The position numbers were made by a program, and so were the translations under genes. A stretch of 46,208 nucleotides of DNA from an uncultured Dialister sp. (GTDB lineage: Bacteria; Bacillota; Negativicutes; Veillonellales; Dialisteraceae): contig URIB01000009.1 of NCBI GenBank assembly GCA_900547785.1, positions 1 to 46,208 on the forward strand, given 5' to 3'. Below the pieces are notes generated by a model. The model was given only the letters and a program-made list of their open reading frames with translations. It did not search any database and was not told the origin of the DNA. Positions 9,219 to 16,746 of the stretch are shown here, in pieces (position 1 is the first letter of the stretch; each line of letters begins with the position of its first letter).

Positions 9219-9485
9219 TAAAAAAACTCCCTCCCTGTAAAGGGACGGAGATCCGTGTTACCACCCAATTTCGTCTATATGTCACCACATAGACCTTTGT
9301 AGGTACGCCGGCTAAAGCCTTGATACCGCATCTCTGTAACGGGAGATCCCGGGCTGCTTCACGATTCGGCATGCCAGACTCCAAGGCCATGTTCAGTCAT
9401 TTTCCCTGCGCTCCTTTTCACCGGACGGAGCTCTCTTTGGCAGATACGGTGACTTACTCTTCTTATCATCGTCTTTATGTAAGTT
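9219..9485 (-). promoter_or_regulatory. T-box riboswitch leader of metQ
   Basis: On the minus strand the leader contains the T-box core GGGTGGTAACACGG, followed by a terminator. The terminator arms CTCCGTCCCT and AGGGAGGGAG (one mismatch) end in a T-run near 9220-9226. Upstream are stem I features: AAGAAGAGTAAGTC, AGAGAGCTCC and a distal hairpin GCTCC...GGAGC. Further on, GGGAAAATGACTGAA offers ATG as a specifier followed by a purine. T-boxes sense uncharged tRNA and prevent termination. Methionine specificity is inferred from the ATG and from the downstream gene. Confidence 0.9.
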
Positions 9486-9491
9486 GAGGTA

Positions 9492-9521
9492 ACTATAACA
9501 CGGGTGTTTCCTGATTGTCAA
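9492..9521 (-). promoter_or_regulatory. Promoter of the metQ T-box transcript
   Basis: On the minus strand TTGACA (9516-9521) and TATAGT (9492-9497) are 18 bases apart. Transcription should start near 9485. Confidence 0.8.
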
Positions 9522-9645
9522 GACTTGGCACATTTTATTTCCAAAATGTTTTATGGTGCGTTTTCAGGCTGTGCGCATGTAAAAGCAAAGGAAAGAACGG
9601 CGGAACGATGAGTTCCGGGAAAGAAAATTAAAATGAATAAAACAA

Positions 9646-9679
9646 TTGATTTAGGTATTACTTACAATTATAATAAGTA
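9646..9679 (+). promoter_or_regulatory. Promoter with overlapping inverted repeat, DtxR/MntR-type gene
   Basis: TTGATT (9646-9651) and TATAAT (9669-9674) have a 17-base spacer. The arms TACTTA (9659-9664) and TAAGTA (9674-9679) form an inverted repeat across the -10 box, a natural place for autorepression. The spacer also contains TTTAGGTAT, a 9-mer found again upstream of the metal importer genes. Confidence 0.6.
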
Positions 9680-9768
9680 CAAAGCGAATTTTATAATTAT
9701 GAGTATAATAAAAATCAAGGAAAAGGGTGTATGAAGGAAAAGGCGGAGTTTGGGAAAGGGTGGAGAAA

Positions 9769-10413
9769 ATGACATCAGGGAAAGAAGATTACTTAAAGGC
9801 GATTTACATAATCAGCGAAGATCATGATTTAGTATCCAATAAAGAGTTATCCGACATGCTCCATGTATCGCCGCCGTCGGTCAGTGAAATGATTACGAAG
9901 CTGCAAAAGGAAGGGTATGTGGACTACACGGCGTACAAGGGCAGCAAAATGACAAAAAAAGGGCGACGGGAAGCGGGAAAATTATTCCGTTTTCATGCGC
10001 TGTGGGAAGTTTTTTTGGTGAATGAATTGAATTTCTCATGGAGTGAAGCGCATGAGCAGGCGGACGGTTTGGAACATCATACGGGAGAGAAGCTGGCGGA
10101 TCGTCTGGACGAATATTTAGGACGTCCGAAGCATTGTCCTCACGGAGATCCGATTCCCGACGCTGACGGAAACCGGGAAAGACTTACGTTCCGGTTGCTT
10201 TCCGATGTGGACGAAGGAGAAAAAACGCAGATCCGCCGTATGGTGGAAGATTACAATCTGATGGACTATTTGCAGAGCAAGGGGATTCATACGGGTATGC
10301 CGGTCGTAATGAAAGCCAAAGAACCTTATGAAGGACCGATAACGGTGGAAACGGATAGAGGAGATATTTCTATCAGTTATAAAGCGGCGCAGCAGATTTT
10401 TGTCGACGATTAA
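9769..10413 (+). CDS. DtxR/MntR-family metal-dependent transcriptional repressor
   Basis: This 214-residue repressor has an N-terminal winged helix (LHVSPPSVSEMITKLQKEGY), a dimer/metal domain and a C-terminal SH3-like (FeoA) domain from about residue 145. By alignment to DtxR, His76, Glu80, His95, Glu102 and His103 match metal ligands. The position of DtxR Met10 is Asp7, as in MntR Asp8, and the position of DtxR Cys102 is Asp99, where MntR has Glu. This suggests manganese rather than iron. The frame is open from 9727, but ATG 9769 has GGGTGGAG upstream and starts where the family does. Its likely targets are its own promoter and the Tro-like importer at 33-37 kb. Confidence 0.88.
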   Translation: MTSGKEDYLKAIYIISEDHDLVSNKELSDMLHVSPPSVSEMITKLQKEGYVDYTAYKGSKMTKKGRREAGKLFRFHALWEVFLVNELNFSWSEAHEQADGLEHHTGEKLADRLDEYLGRPKHCPHGDPIPDADGNRERLTFRLLSDVDEGEKTQIRRMVEDYNLMDYLQSKGIHTGMPVVMKAKEPYEGPITVETDRGDISISYKAAQQIFVDD

Positions 10414-10417
10414 AAGA

Positions 10418-10444
10418 AAAAGAGCCTTGACGGGCTCTTTTTTT
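10418..10444 (+). terminator. Terminator after the DtxR-type gene
   Basis: AAAGAGCC and GGCTCTTT pair around TTGACG and are followed by further T residues. Confidence 0.85.
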
Positions 10445-10552
10445 ATCGCTTGGGCATAAAAATGTTTACTTTTTAGTCATTGATATATTTAAAATTTCTT
10501 TATAGGAAAGGAAATGTTACAAGAAAGAGAAATACGTTGCATTTAGAGTTTT

Positions 10553-12190
10553 CTACCATTTGCGGACATGATTTTTGGGAACTTGTTCCGCTCCCAGGCG
10601 GAGTACTTTTTCGGAATTTCCGCTTTCTGTAAGGAAATAGAGGAAATCTCCCTGACGGAGACGGATATCGGGGTCGGGAATCATGCTTTCTCCCTGACGT
10701 TTGATATTTACCAAGACGGTATGAGGCAGGCGGGGAATTTCTTCCACCGTTCTGTTTTCCAGAATAGAACCGCTTCCTACAGGCACTTCCATGATATTTC
10801 TTTCTTCTTTCAGCACCGGTGTATTTCCGGCGGCAAGAGATTTTTTCAGGAGGGCATCATAAATGGGGCTTCCTTTAAGAAATTCGGCGGTCATGTATGC
10901 GACGGCGGAAGAAAGGGAGAGCGCCATGAGATGATCGAAATCACCGGTCATTTCCAAAATGAGGAGTGTTCCCGTAATGGGAGCCCGCACACTGGCGGCA
11001 AAAAAAGCGGCCATGGAAATGATGATGATATTCGGGGTGTACATATCGGCGAGAACCCCGGAAGAAACTAAGATACAGGCTTCCGCCGAACCCATAAGCG
11101 CCCCTGTCACGAGAAGGGGCAGGAAAAATCCGCCCGGGACACCGCAGCCGTAGCTGATGAGAGTGAAAAGGTATTTGCCCAAAAGCAAAAGACAGATAAA
11201 TCCGAGATTGTATCTTGTTTCTGCCAGCGTGTCCACCAGTGCATTTCCCCCGCCCAAAACCTGGGGAAGAAAAAGACCGAGAAGAGCGGCGGTAAAAAGG
11301 GCGAAAAGAATTTTCACCGACTGGTTTTTAAATACGGGAAGACTGTAAAATGTATCGATATGGAGCAGGCCATAGTTAAAAATGATACCACCGATACCGC
11401 AGGTGAGGGCAATAAAAATCACATAGCCCAGATATTCCGCAGGCAGACGAACCAGATTAGGGAAAAGGAAACTTGTCGCCGATCCGAAAAAGAGACGGGA
11501 CACAATAGTGGCGGAAACGGCGGCGGCCATGGTGGGAAGAAGAACGGCGCCCGAAAAATTCCGGTGCAGTTCTTCCAAAGCAAACATCATACCTGCCACG
11601 GGCGCATTGAAAGCGGCGGCAAGACCGGCACCGGCGCCGGCGGTAATGAGATACCGCTCTTCCATGCGTGTCCGTCCCATGAAACGGCTGAGTCCCTGTG
11701 CAGTCACCGCGCCGATTTGGATAGACGGGCCTTCCCGCCCCAGCGAGAGACCTGCGCCTATACCGGCGGCACCGGCCGCGATCTTGACCCAAAGTATGCG
11801 GAGCCAGTCCATTTTAAAAAGACCGAGAATGACACCTTTGACTTGCGGTATCCCCGATCCTGACGCCATGGGAGCTAACCGGCACATTTTATAAAGAGCG
11901 GCGGCGATAAAAAGAAGGGAGCAAAGCCAAAGAAATAAAGGGAGCAGGGAGACGTTTTTTATAGCCGGGCAGATGATATTTTCATAGCCGTACAAGCGCA
12001 AAGCTTCCGCTTTTATCAGCAAAAAACGGAATATGCCGACAGAAAGACCGCCGGCAATACCGACCAGAATGCCTTCGATAAACAGACGGAGACGGAAACG
12101 GTGCCAGTTATCCAACGCCAAATACGTTTTAAACAGCTGTCTGCTGAATTCTGCATCAGAGACAGAAGATTTTTCTTTATAGTCTGACAA
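10553..12190 (-). CDS. ClC-type chloride channel/antiporter with C-terminal RCK_C (TrkA-C) domain
   Basis: This 545-residue membrane protein moves chloride or fluoride, probably in exchange for protons. The conserved ClC loops are present: GSGIPQVKG, GREGPSIQIG with the gating Glu, NAPVAGMMFALEE with a second acidic site, and GVPGGFFLPLL. About ten or more hydrophobic helices span residues 35-440. The last roughly 75 residues (PVGSGSILENRTVEEI to the C-terminus) look like an RCK_C ligand-binding domain, as in many Firmicute ClC proteins. The frame is open to a GTG at 12217, but GGGAGG lies just before the TTG at 12190, which is preferred. It follows the cyclodeaminase-like gene by 43 bases and is probably in the same transcript. 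Confidence 0.88.
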   Translation of the reverse strand: MSDYKEKSSVSDAEFSRQLFKTYLALDNWHRFRLRLFIEGILVGIAGGLSVGIFRFLLIKAEALRLYGYENIICPAIKNVSLLPLFLWLCSLLFIAAALYKMCRLAPMASGSGIPQVKGVILGLFKMDWLRILWVKIAAGAAGIGAGLSLGREGPSIQIGAVTAQGLSRFMGRTRMEERYLITAGAGAGLAAAFNAPVAGMMFALEELHRNFSGAVLLPTMAAAVSATIVSRLFFGSATSFLFPNLVRLPAEYLGYVIFIALTCGIGGIIFNYGLLHIDTFYSLPVFKNQSVKILFALFTAALLGLFLPQVLGGGNALVDTLAETRYNLGFICLLLLGKYLFTLISYGCGVPGGFFLPLLVTGALMGSAEACILVSSGVLADMYTPNIIIISMAAFFAASVRAPITGTLLILEMTGDFDHLMALSLSSAVAYMTAEFLKGSPIYDALLKKSLAAGNTPVLKEERNIMEVPVGSGSILENRTVEEIPRLPHTVLVNIKRQGESMIPDPDIRLRQGDFLYFLTESGNSEKVLRLGAEQVPKNHVRKW

Positions 12191-12233
12191 AATAGCCTCT
12201 CGGGAAATAAAAATCACAGATCGGATTTTTTAA

Positions 12234-12854
12234 TCATAAATGAACCTGATACGTTAAAACCGCTTCTATGGCGGAAATCGCATTTTCCCAGGCGGCAAAA
12301 GATTCTTCCGCTTCATGCTTGTAAAATTCATCGTGCATATATTTCACATTGATCTGTACATTCAGTTTGGCGCCGCGGATACAGGAAATCCCCGCTTCTG
12401 CCGCCATAATGGCATCGGTGATGACATTTTTGTTGGCGTGAAGTAAAAGTTCGGTCATGGCAGGCAACAGGTCGCTCATCGTTTGTGCCATCTGCATCGG
12501 CGCTTCCGCCGATTTTTTAAAAGCTTCTTCCAGAGCGGATTTTCGTTCCTCCGGCGCGCCCTTTTCCGGGGATTGCAAAAGAGCCATTAGCGCCTTAAAG
12601 TTCTCGGCATCCTCGTCCATGAGGTCTAAAAAGATGGAACGGGCCATCATGAAAAGTTCTTTGTACTTTCCCGCTTTCTCTTTAAAGGACGGGTCTGCCG
12701 GTTTATTTTCCGTCAGGCGGGACACCATTTCTGCAAGAGCGCAAGCCTGGGCGCCTGTCAGTGCCGCCGCCGCGCCGCCGCCCGGTGCGGGCGCTGTAGA
12801 ACCGAGAAGCGTCAGATATTCATTAACGGTCATATTTTGGAATTGAGTGGACAT
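12234..12854 (-). CDS. Cyclodeaminase/cyclohydrolase (FtcD C-terminal) family protein
   Basis: This 206-residue all-helical protein belongs to the FTCD_C family, which includes formimidoyltetrahydrofolate cyclodeaminase and FchA methenyl-THF cyclohydrolase. Diagnostic features are the N-terminal TVNEYLTLLGSTAPAPGGG, then AALTGAQACALAEMVSRLT and the later DAIMAAEAGISCIRGAKLNV. It therefore probably acts in one-carbon metabolism on folate. The open frame extends to 13013, but GGAGG a few bases before ATG 12854 and the family start fix the shorter form; the extra 53 codons are AT-rich and hydrophobic by chance. The ClC gene follows on the same strand; a functional link is not evident. Confidence 0.87.
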   Translation of the reverse strand: MSTQFQNMTVNEYLTLLGSTAPAPGGGAAAALTGAQACALAEMVSRLTENKPADPSFKEKAGKYKELFMMARSIFLDLMDEDAENFKALMALLQSPEKGAPEERKSALEEAFKKSAEAPMQMAQTMSDLLPAMTELLLHANKNVITDAIMAAEAGISCIRGAKLNVQINVKYMHDEFYKHEAEESFAAWENAISAIEAVLTYQVHL

Positions 12855-13027
12855 AGAACCTCCGTAAACCATATATAAAGTATAAAATAAAAAAAGCGGA
12901 CAAAATAAAATGATTATTCCTGTAAAATAAGAAATATTTTTTATATTATATAAATAAAAAAAATAATTGTCACTTATAAATACAAATATAAAGGAAAAGA
13001 GAGACGGAATCAAAGCGGGAGAAATAT

Positions 13028-13056
13028 TTGACTGATAAGAACGGGCATGATATAAT
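13028..13056 (+). promoter_or_regulatory. Promoter of the tRNA-His/tRNA-Gln unit
   Basis: TTGACT (13028-13033) and TATAAT (13051-13056) have a 17-base spacer, about 40 bases before tRNA-His. Confidence 0.8.
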
Positions 13057-13096
13057 ACATTCCGTTATGTGGCATGTTCCACATAATGCCTGATGT

Positions 13097-13173
13097 GGCG
13101 GGTGTGGTGAAGCGGTTAACACGGCGGATTGTGGCTCCGTTATGCGTGGGTTCGATCCCCACCACTCGCCCCA
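13097..13173 (+). tRNA. tRNA-His (anticodon GTG)
   Basis: The anticodon loop TTGTGGC sits in stem CGGA(T)/(T)CCG and gives GTG. The acceptor is GCGGGTG/CACTCGC with the extra 5' G (G-1, 13097) opposite C73, the identity mark of tRNA-His. CCA is encoded at 13171-13173. Confidence 0.95.
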
Positions 13174-13208
13174 TTTTTTTTACAACAAAACGGAAAGAAT
13201 CCTTTTAT

Positions 13209-13282
13209 GGGGGTATGGCCAAGCGGTAAGGCAACGGACTTTGACTCCGTTATCGGTAGTTCGACTCTACCTACCCCTGCCA
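13209..13282 (+). tRNA. tRNA-Gln (anticodon TTG)
   Basis: The anticodon loop CTTTGAC gives TTG. The acceptor stem is GGGGGTA/TACCCCT, so the first pair is a G-U wobble where U1-A72 is usual for tRNA-Gln. The discriminator is G and CCA is encoded. It is 35 bases after tRNA-His and shares its promoter. Confidence 0.95.
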
Positions 13283-13290
13283 GACATTGC

Positions 13291-13319
13291 GTACGACTTG
13301 CAAAAGTCGTACTTTTTTT
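13291..13319 (+). terminator. Terminator of the tRNA-His/tRNA-Gln unit
   Basis: GTACGACTT and AAGTCGTAC form a perfect stem with loop GCAA, followed by seven T residues. Confidence 0.93.
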
Positions 13320-13491
13320 ATGCTCCGGCGAAAGATTTTTTCTGCGTATATCAAATCACAAGCGGGGAGAACCATAGTAAAAAAGAAATGAAATGTGAAA
13401 AGCACAGGGGAAGAGGAAAACGGAATTTTGTAAGAAATATATAGTGTATGTTTATTTTGGGTAGAACCGGGCTTCTCAGCTACTTTTGAGT

Positions 13492-13549
13492 TTGACTTTT
13501 TGGATAAAAAAGTATACTATAGTTTTGAATATAAGTAATAGAGTATACT
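13492..13549 (+). promoter_or_regulatory. ppsA promoter with two AGTATACT palindromes
   Basis: TTGACT (13492-13497) stands 17 bases before TACTAT (13515-13520). The perfect palindrome AGTATACT occurs at 13511-13518, over the -10, and again at 13542-13549 just downstream. The centres are 31 bases apart, close to three helical turns. This spacing suits two repressor dimers on one DNA face. The CcpN-like repressor encoded two genes downstream is the natural candidate, because CcpN controls gluconeogenic genes in Bacillus. Binding is inferred. Confidence 0.6.
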
Positions 13550-13582
13550 TTTATATTTTCTTTTATGACTAAGGAGGTCATG

Positions 13583-15970
13583 ATGGATACAAGAGAAAGT
13601 GCTTATGTATTGTGGTTTGACGAACTTCGCAGAGCGGATGTGGGATTGGTCGGCGGAAAATCGTCATCTTTGGGAGAACTTACGTCTTCCGTTGATGTGC
13701 CCGTTCCCTACGGCTATGCAACGACAGCCCATGCATATCGTTATTTCATGGAAGTGACAGGACAGAATAAAAAGATTCATGAGCTCCTTAAGGAATTGAA
13801 AGATGTGGAGGATTCCGTAGAACTCCATGAAGTCTGCACGAAAATCAGGGAAAGCATCTGCAGCGCGGAAATGCCGAAGGACCTGGCTGATGAAATCGGT
13901 GCGGCTTATGAAAAATTGGCGGAACGGGTGGGAGAAAAAGATCCGTTTGTAGCGGTCCGTTCCTCCGCGACGGCGGAAGATTTGCCGGACGCCTCCTTTG
14001 CAGGACAACAGGATACCTATCTCAACGTGACCGGCAGAGATATGGTGATCCGGAAAGTGAAAGAATGCTATGCATCCACGTTTACGGATCGTGCGGTGTA
14101 TTACCGGACCAAAAAGAATTTCGATCATGAAAATGTAGCGCTTTCCGCGGCTGTCCAGATGATGGCGGATTCCAAAGTTTCGGGCGTTATGTTTACCGTC
14201 AATCTTGCCACCGGCGCTGATGACACGATTATGATTGAAGGGTCTTGGGGACTTGGTGAATATGTCGTACAAGGAACGGTAACCCCCGATAATTTCGTGG
14301 TGGATAAGGAAACGCTCACCATTCGTGACCGCCGTATCAATGAAAAAGCGGTACAGCTTGTCCGCAAAGAAGGCGGCGATGTGGAAAAAAGACGGGTGCC
14401 TGAAAAACTGGCGAAAGCACAGGTTATGACGGACGAGCAGATTGCTACATTGGCAACATATGCGAAAAAGATAGAAAAGCATTACGGATGCTATATGGAT
14501 ATGGAATGGGCATTGGATCACAAAGACAGGCTTTGGATTCTCCAGGCTCGTCCCGAAACGGTTTGGTCGAAGAAAAATAAAGATAAGAAAACGGAGGCAA
14601 AAATCAATATGACAACCGATCATAAGGTACTGGTGAAAGGTCTTCCGGCAAGTCCGGGCATGTCGGCTGGAAAATGCCATGTTATTACCGATCCGGCGGA
14701 TATCGACCAGTTTAAAGAAGGCGAAATACTTGTCACCACGATGACGTCCCCCGACTGGGTGCCGGCTATGAAAAAAGCGGTTGCCATTGTAACCGATGCC
14801 GGCGGAATGACCTGCCACGCCTCTATTGTTTCCCGCGAACTGGGGATTCCCTGTGTAGTAGGAACGAAGAGCCGCAGTGTGGAAGCGACTTCCGTATTGA
14901 AATCGGGGCAGAATATCACGGTGGACGCGCAAAACGGCGTTGTCTATGACGGTATCGTAGCCGATCTTGTAAAGCCGGAAAAACAGGAACAAGCACAAGG
15001 CGCGGCAACCGCCGTGGCTGAATATTTCCCGCCGACCGGCACAGGCGTCCTCATGAATCTCGGAGATCCCGACCTGGCAGGGAAATATGCATCTCTTCCC
15101 TGTGACGGCATCGGACTCATGAGAGAAGAATTTATTTGGACCACTTTCATTCATGAGCACCCGCTGTATCTCATTGAAACGGGGCGTCCGGAAAAAGTGG
15201 TGGACATGCTGGCCGAAGGCATCAGTAAAGTATGCCGTGCGTTAGCCCCCCGCCCCGTCGTTCTCCGTTTCTCCGATTTCAAATCCGGAGAATACAGAAA
15301 TCTCAAAGGCGGCGACAAATATGAACCGGAAGAACCGGCGGATCTCCTCGGTTGGAGAGGGGCTTCCCGTTATTATGACCCGAAATATACCGCCGCTTTC
15401 CGTCTGGAATTGAAAGCGGTCAAGAAAGTCCGTGAAGAATTCGGACTGAAAAACCTGAATTGCATGATTCCTTTCTGCCGGACCGTAGAAGAAGCGGAAA
15501 AAGTAACGGCTATCATGAAAGAAGAAGGATTGGAAAGAGGACCGGATTTCAAACTCTTATTGATGGCTGAAATTCCTGCCAATATTCTTCTGGCAGACCG
15601 GTTCAACCAATTTGTGGACGGATACTCCATCGGGTCAAACGATCTGACCATGCTCGTGCTCGGTTGTGACAGGAACAATGACACCGTGGCATCTCTCTTT
15701 GACGAAAGAAATCTGGCCATCAAGAGAGCCATCCGTCACCTCATCAAAACAGCGCACAAAGACGGAAAAACGGTTTCCATCTGCGGACAGGCGCCGTCGG
15801 TATACCCGGACTTCACGGAATTTCTTGTAAAGAGCGGCATTGACTATGTATCCGTCAATCCCGATATGGTCAAGAGCACCAAACTGAATGTGGCAAGAAT
15901 CGAACAACGCCTGATTCTTGACAAAGCGACGGGAAGAGGCGTTGTAGATACGGAAGATTACGAATTATAA
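13583..15970 (+). CDS. ppsA: Phosphoenolpyruvate synthase (pyruvate, water dikinase)
   Basis: PEP synthase converts pyruvate, ATP and water to PEP, AMP and phosphate, the first step of gluconeogenesis from pyruvate. The 795 residues match the family length. The N-terminal ATP-grasp domain shows VGGKSSSLGEL and VRSSATAEDLPDASFAGQQ. The phosphohistidine domain has His412 in GGMTCHASI with Thr410 two residues before, the site modified by PpsR. The C-terminal PEP/pyruvate barrel has SIGSNDLTML and CGQAPS. AAGGAGG at 13571-13577 suits ATG 13583; an ATG at 13565 precedes that site and was rejected. The two regulators ccpN and ppsR follow on the same strand. Confidence 0.95.
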   Translation: MDTRESAYVLWFDELRRADVGLVGGKSSSLGELTSSVDVPVPYGYATTAHAYRYFMEVTGQNKKIHELLKELKDVEDSVELHEVCTKIRESICSAEMPKDLADEIGAAYEKLAERVGEKDPFVAVRSSATAEDLPDASFAGQQDTYLNVTGRDMVIRKVKECYASTFTDRAVYYRTKKNFDHENVALSAAVQMMADSKVSGVMFTVNLATGADDTIMIEGSWGLGEYVVQGTVTPDNFVVDKETLTIRDRRINEKAVQLVRKEGGDVEKRRVPEKLAKAQVMTDEQIATLATYAKKIEKHYGCYMDMEWALDHKDRLWILQARPETVWSKKNKDKKTEAKINMTTDHKVLVKGLPASPGMSAGKCHVITDPADIDQFKEGEILVTTMTSPDWVPAMKKAVAIVTDAGGMTCHASIVSRELGIPCVVGTKSRSVEATSVLKSGQNITVDAQNGVVYDGIVADLVKPEKQEQAQGAATAVAEYFPPTGTGVLMNLGDPDLAGKYASLPCDGIGLMREEFIWTTFIHEHPLYLIETGRPEKVVDMLAEGISKVCRALAPRPVVLRFSDFKSGEYRNLKGGDKYEPEEPADLLGWRGASRYYDPKYTAAFRLELKAVKKVREEFGLKNLNCMIPFCRTVEEAEKVTAIMKEEGLERGPDFKLLLMAEIPANILLADRFNQFVDGYSIGSNDLTMLVLGCDRNNDTVASLFDERNLAIKRAIRHLIKTAHKDGKTVSICGQAPSVYPDFTEFLVKSGIDYVSVNPDMVKSTKLNVARIEQRLILDKATGRGVVDTEDYEL

Positions 15971-16037
15971 AAAAGATTGCCGTTTGCATAAGTTTCCTGC
16001 CGAAAAGGATTCTTAGCGGGCGATTCGATGTGGACAG

Positions 16038-16072
16038 TGACGACCGGGGCATTGAGGAACCCCGGATCGTCA
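16038..16072 (+). promoter_or_regulatory. Strong hairpin between ppsA and ccpN
   Basis: TGACGACCGGGG pairs with CCCCGGATCGTCA around a short loop. No T-run follows, so it is not a standard terminator. It may stabilise or partly separate the ppsA and ccpN parts of the transcript. Confidence 0.55.
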
Positions 16073-16107
16073 TATTCCGCTAAAGTAAAAGAGAGGAAGG
16101 AAATCAT

Positions 16108-16743
16108 ATGCAACTGACCGGACGCCAAAAGGAAATCACAAGCATTGTTCGTGAAGACGGACCGATTACAGGGGAAAAAATTGCAGAACGCCTTCATGTG
16201 ACAAGAAGTGCATTGCGCGGGGATTTAGCGGTACTGCTTTCCGGAGAAATCATTGCCGCACGGAGAAGGCTCGGATATTACTATCTGGGCGGCGGAGAAG
16301 ATCCGGCAGCGGCACAAATCAAGTCCTGCACGGCGCAAGATTGCATGTCCCGGCCGATTCTCGTCAGTGCTGAATCCAATGCCTATGATGCGGCGGTACT
16401 TCTTTTTACGGAAGATATAGGAACCATTTTTGTCGGGAAAAAAGATGATATCCAAGGTGTCGTTTCCAGAAAAGACCTTTTAAAAGCGGCTATGGGACGG
16501 GAAGATTTGGCGAAAGTGCCGATTTCTATGGTCATGACATCCCGGGCGAAGATGATTTATGGCGAGCCGGAAGAAGATCTCGTATCCATTGCACAAAAAA
16601 TGATGGACTATGAAATTGACTGCCTTCCCATCGGAACGTTTAAAGACGTAAACGGCGACAGAAAATTTATTCTTGTCGGCCGTGTATCCAAAACGAATAT
16701 CACCCGTCTGTTTCTGGAACTGGGAAAAGGCGGCAGGGGGTAA
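16108..16743 (+). CDS. ccpN: CcpN-like repressor (HTH plus two CBS domains)
   Basis: This 211-residue DNA-binding protein has an N-terminal helix-turn-helix (residues about 1-60, with RLHVTRSALRGDLAVL) and a pair of CBS domains from about residue 78 onward that bind nucleotides. The same architecture and the same neighbour (a YqfL/PpsR kinase) are found for CcpN (YqzB) in Bacillus, which represses gluconeogenic genes when glucose is present. Here the cassette also includes ppsA, so autoregulation of the ppsA promoter is a reasonable inference. The Shine-Dalgarno GAGAGGAAGGA precedes the ATG. ppsR begins three bases after its stop, so translation is probably coupled. Confidence 0.87.
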   Translation: MQLTGRQKEITSIVREDGPITGEKIAERLHVTRSALRGDLAVLLSGEIIAARRRLGYYYLGGGEDPAAAQIKSCTAQDCMSRPILVSAESNAYDAAVLLFTEDIGTIFVGKKDDIQGVVSRKDLLKAAMGREDLAKVPISMVMTSRAKMIYGEPEEDLVSIAQKMMDYEIDCLPIGTFKDVNGDRKFILVGRVSKTNITRLFLELGKGGRG

Positions 16744-16746
16744 GAA

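Noticed and set aside
12855..13013. N-terminal membrane extension of the cyclodeaminase-like protein
   Set aside because: GGAGG before ATG 12854 and the family N-terminus favour the shorter protein; the extra codons are AT-rich intergenic DNA.
13129..13444. Open frames crossing the tRNA-His and tRNA-Gln genes
   Set aside because: They overlap two certain tRNA genes and a terminator.
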